NCBI RefSeq assembly: GCF_029255545.1 | Contig: NZ_JANLJJ010000094.1 | Coordinates: 1-64,000, forward strand | Length of the DNA stretch: 64,000 nucleotides | Direction: 5' to 3' | DNA from: Ferrovibrio sp. | Lineage (GTDB): Bacteria; Pseudomonadota; Alphaproteobacteria; Ferrovibrionales; Ferrovibrionaceae | In this document: in pieces, positions 17,380 through 27,080 of the stretch | Numbering within the stretch: position 1 is the first letter of the stretch | Layout of the letters: every line of letters starts with the position of its first letter | Translations under genes and position numbers: made by a program | The notes under the pieces: generated by a model | The model's input: only the letters and a program-made list of their open reading frames with translations | What the model was told of the DNA's origin: nothing | Database searches by the model: none

Positions 17380-17405
17380 AAAAGCGTACTGGTTGGTACA
17401 CTTTT
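17380..17405. promoter_or_regulatory. TetR-type operator upstream of the TetR gene
   Basis: AAAAGCGTAC-TGGTTG-GTACACTTTT is an inverted repeat with 10-base arms, 9 of 10 paired, and a 6-base spacer. It ends 7 bases before the TetR ATG. Size and spacing fit a TetR dimer site and imply autorepression (inference). Confidence 0.55.
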
Positions 17406-17411
17406 TTAGCC

Positions 17412-18035
17412 ATGATGACACGACGGGAAGAGCAGAGACTGGAACGGCGCGCCGCGATCATCGAGGTCGCGGCCCAACTGTTCGTTGAAAAGGGCTATGG
17501 CGCGACCAGCATGTCGGCCGTGGCTGATGCGCTTGGTGGCTCCAAGGCGACGCTCTGGAAGCATTTCGCCTCCAAGGAGGAGCTGTTCGCCGCGTTCATC
17601 GAGGGCCGGATTTCCCTGTTTCGTGAAGAGGTCTCGCAGACCCTGGCGTCCACCGGCAATGTACGGGCGGACCTGAGCAAGGCTGTCCTCCACCTGCTCC
17701 GGCGCATTCTTTCCGAGCCATCGCTTGTACTCTACCGGCTGGTCATCGGTGAAGGCGGCCGTTTCCCTGAGATTGGGCGCATCTTTTATGAGCGTGGTCC
17801 CAAGGCGAACCAGGACGCATTTGCCATGTTCATTCAGGCCAGGATGTCTGAGGGCGAATTGCGCAAGGGTGATGCCCAGGAAGCTGCCGGAATGGTCATC
17901 GCTCTATGCTCTGGCGGCCTGCATCAGCGGGCGCTCTGGCAAGACAGCAAGCCGACCAAGAAGGAAATCGAGGCTGAAGCCGAGGCTGTCGTTGACCACT
18001 TCCTGCGCAGCTACGCGGCCAAAGCCCCTAAATAG
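17412..18035 (+). CDS. TetR/AcrR-family regulator
   Basis: A 207-residue repressor. The N-terminal HTH is clear: RRAAIIEVAAQLFVEKGYGATSMSAVADALGGSKATLWKHFASKEELFAAFIEGR. The C-terminal part (TLASTGNVRADLSKAVLHLLRRILSEPSLVLYRLVIGEGGRFPEIGRIFYERGP) is the AcrR-like type found with efflux or catabolic genes. It converges on the ABC transporter operon with a 3-base gap between stops, so it does not obviously drive that operon. The start MMTRREEQR follows the operator. Confidence 0.88.
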   Translation: MMTRREEQRLERRAAIIEVAAQLFVEKGYGATSMSAVADALGGSKATLWKHFASKEELFAAFIEGRISLFREEVSQTLASTGNVRADLSKAVLHLLRRILSEPSLVLYRLVIGEGGRFPEIGRIFYERGPKANQDAFAMFIQARMSEGELRKGDAQEAAGMVIALCSGGLHQRALWQDSKPTKKEIEAEAEAVVDHFLRSYAAKAPK

Positions 18036-18038
18036 CCC

Positions 18039-19025
18039 TCAAACGGCACCGAGCGCCGTTTCAGCGAAATGGCAGGCGACCTGATGCCCAGTCGCCAGAG
18101 TCCGCAATTCGGGCTGCTCAGCCTTGCAGCGGTCCTGGGCGAGCGGGCAACGGGGATGGAACCGGCAGCCGGACGGCGGACGGATGGGGCTCGGGATATC
18201 GCCCGTCATCTTGATGCGTTCCCGGTGAGCGCCGGGCTCGGGAATTGGCACCGCGGACAGCAAGGCCTTTGTGTAGGGATGCAGCGGCCTGGCGAAAAGG
18301 CTGCGCTTGTCCGCCAATTCCACCATCCGACCTAGGTACATTACGGCGACCCGGTCGCTGATGTGCTCCACGACAGCAAGGTCGTGGGCGATAAACAGAT
18401 AGGACAGACCGATCTCATTCCGGAGGTCGATCAGGAGGTTGACGATCTGGGCCTGGACGGACACGTCGAGCGCCGAAACCGGTTCATCCAGCACAATGAT
18501 TTTCGGCGACAGGGACAGCGCGCGGGCAATGCCAAGCCGCTGCCGCTGGCCACCTGAGAATTCATGCGGGAAACGGTCCATCTGGTCCGGCCGCAATCCA
18601 ACTTTTGCAAACAGACCCGCCACCAGCTCCCGGCGCTTGGCTGCTGACCCCATGCGATAGTTGCGCATCGGCTCCGCGACGATCTCGGCGGCCGTCATAC
18701 GCGGGTTCAAAGACGAATACGGGTCTTGGAACACGACCTGAAGGTGGCGGCGGTAAGCCCGCATCTGGCGAACCGATAGCCCACTGATTTTGGTGCCCTC
18801 AAGGAACACCTCACCGCCGGTTGGCTCAATCAAGCCCAGGACCGAGCGGGCTACCGTGCTTTTGCCACAACCAGACTCGCCTACGATGGCGAGCGTTTCG
18901 CCACGTCCGATCGAGAATGATACCCCGTTGACGGCCTGCACCACGCCTTCAGACTTGCCAAGCAGCCCGCCGGTCAGGGGGTAGTGCTTCTTCAGGTCGA
19001 CGACTTCGAGAAGGTTACCGGTCAT
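18039..19025 (-). CDS. Peptide-type ABC transporter ATPase (DppF-like)
   Basis: A 328-residue ATPase of the oligopeptide/dipeptide importer family. Walker A is [17 protein letters not shown] (about 51-58), the signature is [13 protein letters not shown] preceded by [14 protein letters not shown], and a C-terminal oligopeptide-transporter extension holds [19 protein letters not shown] with its conserved cysteines. It pairs with the ATPase upstream (4-base overlap) to power one importer. It is the last gene of the five-gene operon. Confidence 0.93.
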   Translation of the reverse strand: MTGNLLEVVDLKKHYPLTGGLLGKSEGVVQAVNGVSFSIGRGETLAIVGESGCGKSTVARSVLGLIEPTGGEVFLEGTKISGLSVRQMRAYRRHLQVVFQDPYSSLNPRMTAAEIVAEPMRNYRMGSAAKRRELVAGLFAKVGLRPDQMDRFPHEFSGGQRQRLGIARALSLSPKIIVLDEPVSALDVSVQAQIVNLLIDLRNEIGLSYLFIAHDLAVVEHISDRVAVMYLGRMVELADKRSLFARPLHPYTKALLSAVPIPEPGAHRERIKMTGDIPSPIRPPSGCRFHPRCPLAQDRCKAEQPELRTLATGHQVACHFAETALGAV

Positions 19026-20020
19026 GGCTCAAGCTCCCCGGCCTTAAAGCAGGCGCTCAGATGGTCGGCTGCGACAGATTTCAGGACCGGCTCGTTTTCC
19101 CGGCAACCGTCGTCGGCCATCTTACAGCGCGGGGCGAAAGCGCAACCCGACAGCGGCTTGCTCAGGTCTGGGACGACACCGGTGATTTCGGCAAGCCGGG
19201 GCGCGGCACCAGGGTGCAGGCTGGACCCGAGCTTGGGGACTGAGCCCAGCAGGCCCCTGGTATAGGGATGGCGCGGATTGGCGAAGAGCTCCTTGGTCGA
19301 AGCTTCCTCTACCTTGCGGCCCGCATACATTACAACGACGCGGTCGGCGGTCTCGGCCACAACGCCCAGGTCATGGGTAATCAGTAGGATGGCGGTACCG
19401 GTCCCAGACTGCAGTTCGCGCATCAGATCCAGGATCTGAGCCTGAACGGTCACGTCCAGGGCGGTGGTGGGTTCATCTGCAATCAGCAGCTTCGGATGGC
19501 AGGCCAGAGCCATCGCAATCATCACGCGCTGCCGCATACCGCCGGAAAGTTGATGCGGGTACTCGCTCATGCGGCGCAGCGGCTCCGAGATATGCACCTG
19601 GCGGAGCATCTCGGTGCCACGTTCCCTGGCTGCTGCCTTGTCCAGGCCAGCATGCAGCCTCAAGGCTTCACAAATCTGATAGCCGATGGTCAGTACTGGA
19701 TTGAGCGACGTCATCGGCTCCTGAAATATCATCGATATCTCATTGCCGCGGATATGCTGCATCTGCCGTTCCGACAGCGACAGCAGGTCCTTGCCTTCGA
19801 AGATGATGCTGCCGCGAACAATCCTGCCTGCGGGCTTTGCGACCAGGCGCATCAAGGACATCGAGGTGACACTCTTGCCACAGCCGGATTCTCCGACGAG
19901 CGCCAGTGTCTCACCCTGCCGCATCTCAAATGACACGCCGTTGACAGCGCGCACGGTGCGGCTCCCCGCCTGAAAATAGGTCGCCAGGTCTCGGACTTCG
20001 AGAAGGTTCGCTTCACTCAT
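19022..20020 (-). CDS. Peptide-type ABC transporter ATPase (DppD-like)
   Basis: A 332-residue ATPase with Walker [15 protein letters not shown], signature [32 protein letters not shown], and the OppD/DppD C-terminal cysteine region [19 protein letters not shown]. The ATG at 20020 ([16 protein letters not shown]) fits the family start; upstream residues in the same frame are non-coding. It starts 5 bases after the permease stop. Confidence 0.93.
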   Translation of the reverse strand: MSEANLLEVRDLATYFQAGSRTVRAVNGVSFEMRQGETLALVGESGCGKSVTSMSLMRLVAKPAGRIVRGSIIFEGKDLLSLSERQMQHIRGNEISMIFQEPMTSLNPVLTIGYQICEALRLHAGLDKAAARERGTEMLRQVHISEPLRRMSEYPHQLSGGMRQRVMIAMALACHPKLLIADEPTTALDVTVQAQILDLMRELQSGTGTAILLITHDLGVVAETADRVVVMYAGRKVEEASTKELFANPRHPYTRGLLGSVPKLGSSLHPGAAPRLAEITGVVPDLSKPLSGCAFAPRCKMADDGCRENEPVLKSVAADHLSACFKAGELEP

Positions 20021-20025
20021 CTGGG

Positions 20026-20898
20026 CTAAATCCTGCGCGCCAGGCGGGGGTCGAGAATATCGCGCAGACGATCGCCGCACAGATTGATGGCCAGCACGGT
20101 CAAGGCCAGCATGATACCGGGAAACAGCATCGCCCACAGACCAATCGAAATTGTCGACCGCGCTTCGGCCATCATGTTCCCCCAGCTCGGGATTTCCGGC
20201 GGGGTGCCAATACCTAAGAAGCCCAGATAAGCCTCGATCATGATGGCGGATGCCATGACGAATGTGGCCTGCACGATGAGAGGTGCAGCCACATTGGGGA
20301 GGATATGCCGCACCAGGATGCGCGGCTCAGAGGTGCCCATCGCGACCGCGGCCTCGACGTAGGTCTGGTTTCGGACCGACAGGACGAGCGAACGGGCCAA
20401 GCGGACCACGCGCGGCACTTCCGGCACCGTGATGGCGATGACGACGGCCGTGATGCTGCCGCGCGTCAGGGTCATCAGGACGATGGCAAGCAGGATGCCC
20501 GGGACAGCCATCAGGCCATCCATGACGCGCATGATGACTTCATCGCCGCGACGCAGGTAGCCCGCCAACAGACCGATTGAAAGGCCGATTCCAGTGGCAG
20601 CGACGGCGACAGTGAATCCCACGAACAAGGACACGCGGCCACCCCAGAGCACACGGCTCAGAATATCGCGTCCCAAGGCGTCGGTGCCGAACAGGTTCTC
20701 TGTGCTCGGCGGCCGCAGGCGCATGATGGGGTCGATTTCCATCGGGTCGAACGGCGCAATCCATGGCGCCAGAACAATTAGGACGACGATGATGGCCAGC
20801 AGGACGCCGCCCACAGTCGGTGATGGAACTACCTTGCGAGCCCAGGTTGCAAGCCAAGGCCGACGTGGCACGACGTTGGTATCGGAATGTGCTGCCAC
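20026..20898 (-). CDS. Peptide-type ABC transporter permease (DppC-like)
   Basis: A 290-residue inner-membrane permease with about six membrane segments, starting with VGGVLLAIIVVLIVLAPWIAPF. The DppC N-terminal signature ENLFGTDALGRDILSRVLWGGRVSLFVGF is present, as is the EAA loop region EAAVAMGTSEPRILVRHILPNVAAPLIV, which docks the ATPases. It lies 3 bases after the DppB-like gene. Confidence 0.93.
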   Translation of the reverse strand: MAAHSDTNVVPRRPWLATWARKVVPSPTVGGVLLAIIVVLIVLAPWIAPFDPMEIDPIMRLRPPSTENLFGTDALGRDILSRVLWGGRVSLFVGFTVAVAATGIGLSIGLLAGYLRRGDEVIMRVMDGLMAVPGILLAIVLMTLTRGSITAVVIAITVPEVPRVVRLARSLVLSVRNQTYVEAAVAMGTSEPRILVRHILPNVAAPLIVQATFVMASAIMIEAYLGFLGIGTPPEIPSWGNMMAEARSTISIGLWAMLFPGIMLALTVLAINLCGDRLRDILDPRLARRI

Positions 20899-20901
20899 GG
20901 G

Positions 20902-21843
20902 TCAGTACCGAACGCGAGGATCGAAGAGGGCGTAGCTCAAATCGATCAGAAGGTTGATGATGACGTAGATGCCCGCGAAGAACAAAACCATGGCTTGGAT
21001 GACGGGGTAGTCGCGGCGCAGGACGGAGTCCACCGTCAGGCGACCAAGGCCAGGGATGGCGAACACGCTCTCGGTCACCACGACGCCGCCAATCAGGAAG
21101 GCGATGCCGATACCGATGACGGTGGCAATCGGAATGGCGGCGTTCTTCAGCGCATGGATGAACAGGACCGGTCCTTCGGCCAGGCCCTTGGCGCGGGCGG
21201 TCCGGATATAGTCCTCGCTCAACACATCCAGCATCGCGGCCCGGGTCATGCGGGCAATCAGAGCGATGTAGACAAAGCCCAGGCTGATAGTGGGCAGCGT
21301 GATATGGCGCAGGAATGGAATGAAGCCGTCTGCGATAGGCTTATAGCCCTGCACGGGAAGCCACTGCAGTTCATTAGAAATCGTAAAGACCAGGATGTAG
21401 GACACGAGGAAGACCGGGACCGAGAAACCGGCAACACTCATTAGCATGATGTAGCGGTCAATCCAGGTGCCCACCCGCCAGGCGGCAATCACCCCCATGG
21501 GGATAGCTACGACGATGGCAAGCAAAGTGGTCGAGATAGTGAGCGCAATGGTCGGCTCGATGGCTTGACCAATCATGGTCGTTACCGGCAGGCCTGAGAA
21601 AATCGAACTTCCGAAATCACCCATCAGCATCTGGAAAACCCAGACCCAAAGGCGCTCCAAGAATGGCCTATCGAGGCCAAGCTTGGCGGTAATGGCGGCG
21701 ACTTCCGCGGCTGACGCTGTGTCACCCGCGATAATCGCCGCCGGATTCCCCGGGGCGGCGTACATCATTGAAAAGACTGCAAGCGCAACCACTGCCATAA
21801 CAGGCACAGCAGCAAACAGGCGCTTCAATATGTAACGCAGCAT
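20902..21843 (-). CDS. Peptide-type ABC transporter permease (DppB-like)
   Basis: A 313-residue inner-membrane permease beginning MLRYILKRLFAAVPVMAVVALAVFSM, the usual DppB first helix. The segment LGLDRPFLERLWVWVFQMLMGDFGSS and the EAA loop EDYIRTARAKGLAEGPVLFIHALKNAAIPIATVIG are family marks. It forms the transmembrane channel with the DppC-like protein. It starts 11 bases after the binding-protein gene. Confidence 0.93.
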   Translation of the reverse strand: MLRYILKRLFAAVPVMAVVALAVFSMMYAAPGNPAAIIAGDTASAAEVAAITAKLGLDRPFLERLWVWVFQMLMGDFGSSIFSGLPVTTMIGQAIEPTIALTISTTLLAIVVAIPMGVIAAWRVGTWIDRYIMLMSVAGFSVPVFLVSYILVFTISNELQWLPVQGYKPIADGFIPFLRHITLPTISLGFVYIALIARMTRAAMLDVLSEDYIRTARAKGLAEGPVLFIHALKNAAIPIATVIGIGIAFLIGGVVVTESVFAIPGLGRLTVDSVLRRDYPVIQAMVLFFAGIYVIINLLIDLSYALFDPRVRY

Positions 21844-21854
21844 CCCGGTACTCT

Positions 21855-23450
21855 TTAGTTCTTCTTCAGATTCCAGAATACCGGAATGAAGGTGGCATTC
21901 ACATCGCTAATGTTGGTACGCACGGCGACCGGACGGACGAACTGACCGGTCGGGATGTACGGCACAATCTTATAGAAGCGCTCCTGGATTTGGTTGACGA
22001 TCTGCATACGCTTTGCAGCATCGGGTTCCGCCAGCCAGGCAGCACGCAGCTTCTCCATCTCTTCGTCGCACGGCCAGCCAGCAGTCGCCTTGTCGCAGGC
22101 CGTAATCAGAGACAGGTTCGTTGTCGGCGTCATCATGTTGTTGCCGAAGTCGAGCGAGGCGTAGACGTTCCAACCGCCTTCAGCCGGAGGCGCCTTGTTC
22201 AGGCGCTTGCCCAGGAAGGTGCCCCAGTCCATCGGAATGGTCTCGACGTTGATACCGGCCTTGCGCATGAGCGACACCGTAACCTTGGCGCCCATATCCA
22301 TGTCGGGGACGTCGGTCGGATGATAGACGACGACCTTCTCACCGTTGTAACCGGCTTCCTTCAGCAAGGCCTTGGCCTTGTTCAGGTCAGCCTTCTTGTA
22401 GGGCGCAGTGCCAACTTCCGATGCCAGCGGGGTGCCGCAGAAGAAGACGGCGCCGCAGTACGGATGGTAGTAGGCGGTCGGCGCACCCAGAGCACGCATG
22501 TAGTCTTCCTGATTCACGATCAGGAGCAGCGCCTGGCGAGCCTTTTCATTGTTGAAAGGCGGGTACAGGTGATTGGGGCGAATCCAGCCCTGCGCACCAA
22601 CCGGGTCGACCTTGACCAGCTTGACGTCCTTGCTCTTCTCCAGCGAGGTGAGCAGGTCCATCGGCGGGTATTCGTAGTAGTCGATTTCACCAGCCTGAAG
22701 CGCCGACATCGCGACGTTGGCATCGGGGAGCGAAACCCACTCCACGCGCTCGATGTTCGCTTCCTTCTTGCCCGACAGGAAAGATGTGGGCTCGGAACGC
22801 GAAACCCACTTCGGATTCTTCACGTAAACGGTCTTGGAGCCCGGCACCCATTCATCCCGCTTGAAGATGTAGGGGCCCGAACCTGTCGCATCCTGGATGA
22901 GCTGGTCATGCGGCGTCTTGGCGATGCGCGCAGGCATGATGAAGGGGGCATAGGTGCCCGGCTTGCCCAGCGCTTCCAGCACGAGGCCGAAGGGCTTGCT
23001 AAGTTCGAGCTTGAAAGTCTTGTCATCGACCTTCGAGAAGGAACCCCCGGCGAGCAGCGCGCCGCCCATCGGGTCCTTCTTCGACCAGCGTTCAATGGAG
23101 ACGATGGCGTCTTCGCTGGTGACCGGCGCGCCGTCGTGGAAAGCCAGGCCATCGCGCAGCTTGAAGGTCCAGACCTTGCCGTCGGCCGAGCTGGAGTATT
23201 CGCCCACCATCTGCGGCTTCGGAACGCCGTTGGCGTCCAGGCTGAACAGAGTGTCGTAGACCATGTAGCCGTGCATCTGCGTGATGCGGGCAACATTGCT
23301 GACCGGGTCAATGATGCGCAGCGGCGAGTGAACCGCCGCTTTCAGGGTCGTCGCCTGAGCAAAGGCATCGACGGTCAGGGTGCTTGTCATCATGAACGCT
23401 GATGCGCAAAGCGCAACGCCACTCAGAACTGATACGAACCGCTTCTTCAT
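21855..23450 (-). CDS. Family 5 ABC substrate-binding protein
   Basis: A 531-residue periplasmic binding protein (SBP_bac_5). The signal peptide MKKRFVSVLSGVALCASAFMM...AFA ends near residue 32. Body motifs include TWTFKLRDGLAFHDGAPVTSEDAI-like WTFKLRDGLAFHDGAPVTSED and PNHLYPPFNNEKARQALLL. The ATG at 23450 is preferred over a GTG three codons earlier. Family 5 proteins bind peptides but also many other solutes; the catabolic context suggests the importer brings in the pathway substrate (inference). A shared palindrome (23495-23510) lies 45 bases upstream. Confidence 0.92.
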   Translation of the reverse strand: MKKRFVSVLSGVALCASAFMMTSTLTVDAFAQATTLKAAVHSPLRIIDPVSNVARITQMHGYMVYDTLFSLDANGVPKPQMVGEYSSSADGKVWTFKLRDGLAFHDGAPVTSEDAIVSIERWSKKDPMGGALLAGGSFSKVDDKTFKLELSKPFGLVLEALGKPGTYAPFIMPARIAKTPHDQLIQDATGSGPYIFKRDEWVPGSKTVYVKNPKWVSRSEPTSFLSGKKEANIERVEWVSLPDANVAMSALQAGEIDYYEYPPMDLLTSLEKSKDVKLVKVDPVGAQGWIRPNHLYPPFNNEKARQALLLIVNQEDYMRALGAPTAYYHPYCGAVFFCGTPLASEVGTAPYKKADLNKAKALLKEAGYNGEKVVVYHPTDVPDMDMGAKVTVSLMRKAGINVETIPMDWGTFLGKRLNKAPPAEGGWNVYASLDFGNNMMTPTTNLSLITACDKATAGWPCDEEMEKLRAAWLAEPDAAKRMQIVNQIQERFYKIVPYIPTGQFVRPVAVRTNISDVNATFIPVFWNLKKN

Positions 23451-23494
23451 TGTGTCCACCCCGCTAGGTTGGTCGTCTCCTACAACGACTATGA

Positions 23495-23510
23495 CATATG
23501 TTATTGCATA
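23495..23510 (-). promoter_or_regulatory. Shared palindromic site A (ABC importer promoter)
   Basis: Read on the minus strand this is TATGCAATAACATATG, 45-60 bases upstream of the binding-protein ATG. It matches sites B (26804-26819) and C (36309-36324) at 12 of 16 positions shared by all three. This is a candidate operator of the MarR regulator at 27081. Confidence 0.6.
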
Positions 23511-23661
23511 TATCGAAACAGTGACAAGCCGAATTATCGCGCCTCGCTATTTCGCAAGCATACTGTTTGTGCGCATTTCTTGCGCAGCAACATCACTGCG
23601 AAGGCACACCGCAACCCAGAGAGTTGCAAGCATGCAAGTCCGCTACTTTTGTGCTCCTCAG

Positions 23662-23697
23662 GAGTAAGCCTTTCGATCGATATCGACAGGCTTACTC
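23662..23697 (-). terminator. Hairpin at the end of the esterase gene
   Basis: Perfect 10-bp arms GAGTAAGCCT and AGGCTTACTC surround a 16-base loop. One arm contains the esterase stop codon. No clear T-run follows in the minus-strand direction, so termination is likely but weak. Confidence 0.5.
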
Positions 23698-24561
23698 GTC
23701 CCCACTCACCCAGCGACGCGCGATTTGGCTCCACGCATGCGCTTTGTCGGCAGCAACCTCAATCGCGCCGAAGTGATCGGCATTCGCAATTTCCAAAGTC
23801 TCGACTCGCACCTTCGCGGCTTTGAGCGATTTGGTCATCGCATCTGCCTGCGTTATCAGGCGCGGCAGGTCCTGCGCGCCCCAGGCGATGAAGAAGGGAA
23901 CCGTGTCGCTGTTCACATAAGTGATGGGGCTGGCAGCCGTATCATCCTCGTCACGCGACAGCACGACGTCGTAGACGCGGCGCTCTGGAGCGCCCGGAGG
24001 TGCATTGCGATTGCGGAAATCGTAGGAGCCCGAAACGCTCAGGCAACCGCGAATGGCGCCATCCGGGATACCCCGCGCCCGCTGACGTACGGTGTCGAGC
24101 GCGGCAAGCGAGGCCAGATGGCCACCAGCAGAGTGCCCGCTGATGAAGAGCTTCTTCGGGTCGCCGCCATACTGCGCGATATTCCGATGCACCCAGGCAA
24201 TGGCGTCGATGCAGTCCTCGACGATTTCGGGGTACCGGATTGTAGGCGCCAGACGATAGTTGGCGCTGACGAAAATCGCGGGCAAGTCCAGGAATGTCGG
24301 AGCCATATAGCCCATCCATTCCTTGGTGCCGTTACTCCAGGCGCCGCCATGGAAGAAGATGATGACCGGCAAGTTACTCGCGGTCTTGTCTTCCGACAGG
24401 TACAGGTCGACCTTCTGCCAGTAGTCGGCGCCATACTTGCAGTCGATGACGTTTCGCGTCTCACCCTGGGTCTTGCGGGTCCAGTCCATGACCCGCTCGA
24501 CATGCTCAGGCGCGCCGGGCAGCAGCAGCTTAGGGAGCGGCGGAATGTCATCGAAACTCAT
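23692..24561 (-). CDS. Alpha/beta hydrolase, esterase / kynurenine-formamidase-like
   Basis: A 289-residue cytoplasmic hydrolase. It has the oxyanion motif FFHGGAW (about residue 70) and nucleophile elbow GHSAGGH (about 142-148), with Asp in AWGAQDLPRL and His in ANADHFGAI completing the triad. This arrangement occurs in the BD-FAE and kynurenine formamidase group, which cleave small esters or N-formyl amides of aromatics. It is the last gene of the dioxygenase-monooxygenase-hydrolase operon and overlaps the monooxygenase gene by 14 bases. Confidence 0.85.
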   Translation of the reverse strand: MSFDDIPPLPKLLLPGAPEHVERVMDWTRKTQGETRNVIDCKYGADYWQKVDLYLSEDKTASNLPVIIFFHGGAWSNGTKEWMGYMAPTFLDLPAIFVSANYRLAPTIRYPEIVEDCIDAIAWVHRNIAQYGGDPKKLFISGHSAGGHLASLAALDTVRQRARGIPDGAIRGCLSVSGSYDFRNRNAPPGAPERRVYDVVLSRDEDDTAASPITYVNSDTVPFFIAWGAQDLPRLITQADAMTKSLKAAKVRVETLEIANADHFGAIEVAADKAHAWSQIARRWVSGDE

Positions 24562-25696
24562 GCTCAGCCCCTGTCGGAAGGTGTCTGGCCGCTTTCAGGC
24601 GCTGGTCCAGCACCCAGCGCGATTTACCAGCCATTGTGAGGACAACCGTCTGCATGCGCGGCGGCAAGGCAGCGACACGGCTGTAGATGGAGGAAACCCT
24701 CTGAGTGTGCTCAATCAGGGGGCGCTCACGCTGCTCCCAATCGACCAGGCCGGACTCGATCGTCGGACAGGTCGATACGTAGTGTGCCAGCGCCAGGGCG
24801 TTCATCATTCCGCAGCCCCCACCCTGGCCCAGATTGGGAGCCTGGGCGTGGCCCGCGTCGCCGATAATGGCGATCCTGCCTTCATGCCAGCGCTTCAGGT
24901 GGATGGTTTCGAACAAATCCCAGCGGCCACCCTCGCCAACGCGGTCGATATGGTCGCGCAGATGCGGGAAGGACTTCTTCCAGAGCGATTTATCGATGGG
25001 AACCGTCTTGCCCGGACGGTCGGTATCCAGGGTGGTGAAGGCCAGATAGGTATCGGTGTCGCTGCACGGCGTCACCAGGATGCGCCGCATGCCGTTCCAG
25101 TATTCGATGTATTTGCGGCCATCGTCGGAAACACGCTCATCCATTCGGCGCGGTATCATCACCCGGATGGCGCCGTCGGCCAGTGGGGTGCGCTTACGCA
25201 ACAGGTTCACGGAATCCCGGATTTTGGAGTTGATGCCGTCGGCACCGACCACCAGGTCAGCCTTGCGGATCTCGCCGGTCGACAGGCGGATCTCGCCGTC
25301 CGGCGTGGCGCTCACCGCCTCAGTGCCAAAGACCACCTCAACACCCAGCTCACGCGCCCGGTTGGACAGGGCCGTCAGGAGCTTCATGCGGGTGATTGAG
25401 ACCACCCGAAGATTGGGCATTTTTGCAAAGTGAGCCGCGGCGACCGTGCGGTTCTGGTCGTCCCGGGTCTCACGCATGAACCCGCGATGGCAGCCCTCGA
25501 CCGCCTCGTCATGGGCGCCGAGGCTCGCCAGCACCCGGAGTCCGTTTTCCCAGATGTATATGCCAGCACCATCCGGACGAAGTGAGGGGCTGCGTTCGTA
25601 CGCTCGCACCTTCCATCCCCGCTGCGCGAGTGCAATGGAGACTGCCAGGCCTGCTATGCCTGCTCCTGCGACCTCGGCGGTACGGTTGCTGGTCAT
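24548..25696 (-). CDS. FAD-dependent aromatic monooxygenase (paralogue 1)
   Basis: A 382-residue group A flavoprotein monooxygenase (PHBH/salicylate-hydroxylase fold). It has [25 protein letters not shown] for FAD binding, the DG motif LVVGADGINSKIRDSV (about 160) and the second FAD motif [20 protein letters not shown] (about 285). It would hydroxylate an aromatic ring with NAD(P)H and oxygen. It is close in sequence to the enzyme at 37294 (shared GAIR-M-PR, IEYW-G, PCSD-D and PIDK-LW blocks). It lies 39 bases after the LigB-type gene, in the same operon. Confidence 0.9.
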   Translation of the reverse strand: MTSNRTAEVAGAGIAGLAVSIALAQRGWKVRAYERSPSLRPDGAGIYIWENGLRVLASLGAHDEAVEGCHRGFMRETRDDQNRTVAAAHFAKMPNLRVVSITRMKLLTALSNRARELGVEVVFGTEAVSATPDGEIRLSTGEIRKADLVVGADGINSKIRDSVNLLRKRTPLADGAIRVMIPRRMDERVSDDGRKYIEYWNGMRRILVTPCSDTDTYLAFTTLDTDRPGKTVPIDKSLWKKSFPHLRDHIDRVGEGGRWDLFETIHLKRWHEGRIAIIGDAGHAQAPNLGQGGGCGMMNALALAHYVSTCPTIESGLVDWEQRERPLIEHTQRVSSIYSRVAALPPRMQTVVLTMAGKSRWVLDQRLKAARHLPTGAEHEFR

Positions 25697-25735
25697 GTCG
25701 CTTCCGAGGGCTGAAAGCTTGGGTGAATGCAGTGC

Positions 25736-26740
25736 TTAGGCTGATTTTCCGTTGATAGCCTGGTCATAGGAGATGACGCCAACGCCACCCATCCAGGCCT
25801 TGACCGGCTCGTAGACCAGCGTGCGGCTCGGGGCGCCGCCCAGCGCGGCCATCAACGCGACCCAAAGGCACATTTCATGGCCCCCGTTGCCGCCTAGGCG
25901 CTCGATCTCGTCGTAGGTCATCGAGGTAAAGTACTCTTTGTCGCCGCGGGCGAAGCCATCGAGCAGGTCCTTGTCCCACTGGATGTTAATCATCTCGCGG
26001 TCTGACGCAGCCAGCTCACGTTCTTTTTCATGGATGAGTACGCGAACGCCCGGGTCTTCCACACGGCCGATGGCACCGCGCTGTTGCACGCGGAGCATAC
26101 GGCGGGCTAGATCGTCCGGATTCGGCTCGTCTTCCTTCACGAAAGGCGGCCAATGCGAAATGCCGCCACTGGCAATCAGGGCCACCTTCTCGGGCCGCTT
26201 GGCTATGACTTTGCCAATCAGTTCACCCAGTTCGTAGCAGCGACGAAAGCTTGGCAGCGGCGGCGCAAAGCAGTTGACGAAAACGGGTACGACCGGGATG
26301 TCGCAGTCCGGCATCAGGTATTTCACCGGGATCAGGACATTATGGACGAACTCGGCTGAACCTGAACGTGCCATATCGAAGCCGTCGGCGATCGACTGCT
26401 TCAGGATATCCAGTGAATAGTCCGCATGGCCCTTAAAGGACCTCCGCTTCATCTGGAGCCACTTTTCGGCAGCTTCAGGCGGACCGTAATGCGTGTCGGC
26501 CACGCAGACGGAGAATGTCGGCATATTCTCCAGCGAATACATATCGAAGTGGTCGTTGACGAAGGCGATGATGACATCGGGCTTCGCCTTGGCCAGCAGC
26601 TCACGCCCCTCAGCGAACGCCGCCTGCATCGTCTCTGCCTGTTCCTTGGGCGCATCGCCCATTCGGTCACCAAGACCCGGCGTATGCGTCATGGAGAGCG
26701 CTGCGACAATCTGCGACGGGATTTGATGCTGTTGAGTCAT
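25736..26740 (-). CDS. LigB-type (class III) extradiol ring-cleavage dioxygenase
   Basis: A 334-residue non-heme iron enzyme of the LigB superfamily, resembling MhpB-type 2,3-dihydroxyphenylpropionate dioxygenase in length and layout. Candidate metal residues are H19 (ALSMTHTPG) and H64 (FVNDHFDMY), with the conserved ASGGISHWPPF region near residue 205. It opens catecholic or aminophenolic rings. The ATG at 26740 is chosen because MTQQHQIPSQIVAALSMTHTPG aligns with family N-termini; the frame is open 41 codons further upstream, across the operator. First gene of its operon, with site B upstream. Confidence 0.88.
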   Translation of the reverse strand: MTQQHQIPSQIVAALSMTHTPGLGDRMGDAPKEQAETMQAAFAEGRELLAKAKPDVIIAFVNDHFDMYSLENMPTFSVCVADTHYGPPEAAEKWLQMKRRSFKGHADYSLDILKQSIADGFDMARSGSAEFVHNVLIPVKYLMPDCDIPVVPVFVNCFAPPLPSFRRCYELGELIGKVIAKRPEKVALIASGGISHWPPFVKEDEPNPDDLARRMLRVQQRGAIGRVEDPGVRVLIHEKERELAASDREMINIQWDKDLLDGFARGDKEYFTSMTYDEIERLGGNGGHEMCLWVALMAALGGAPSRTLVYEPVKAWMGGVGVISYDQAINGKSA

Positions 26741-26803
26741 ACCGATTCCAGTCCCCGACCTGATTATGAAAGTTTGGCTTGCCAACTCGCTTGGTATCGA
26801 TAG

Positions 26804-26819
26804 TATGTAATTACATGTG
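26804..26819. promoter_or_regulatory. Shared palindromic site B (dioxygenase / MarR intergenic)
   Basis: TATGTAATTACATGTG contains the perfect 12-bp palindrome ATGTAATTACAT (26805-26816). It lies 64 bases upstream of the dioxygenase ATG, in the 340-base gap between that gene and the divergent MarR gene. It is the most symmetric of the three matching sites and the likeliest MarR operator. I see no gene in the rest of this gap. Confidence 0.65.
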
Positions 26820-27080
26820 TTGCTGCAAGCGTTTTTATGCAGAGCCACACGAGATGAAGTCACGGATTTAGCGGTTGCAGCGCAATATCCCGCGCTTCTT
26901 CCAGAGTTCTCGGGGGATTGGTGCAGTTGTCCAAAATCCCGTTTCGCCAGCAGTCACATGACTTTGGCGTCAAGATTTGTAGGTGCGAGAATGAATTACT
27001 CGAATATATTCACCAGACAGGGGAATCGCTGACCGCAGTCGAATAGGTCAGTGGGTAATTCAGATACTCGGAGAGAATAG

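Noticed and set aside
21990..23402. Plus-strand open frame of 470 codons
   Set aside because: It lies antisense to the family 5 binding protein, with no ribosome site and shadow-like composition.
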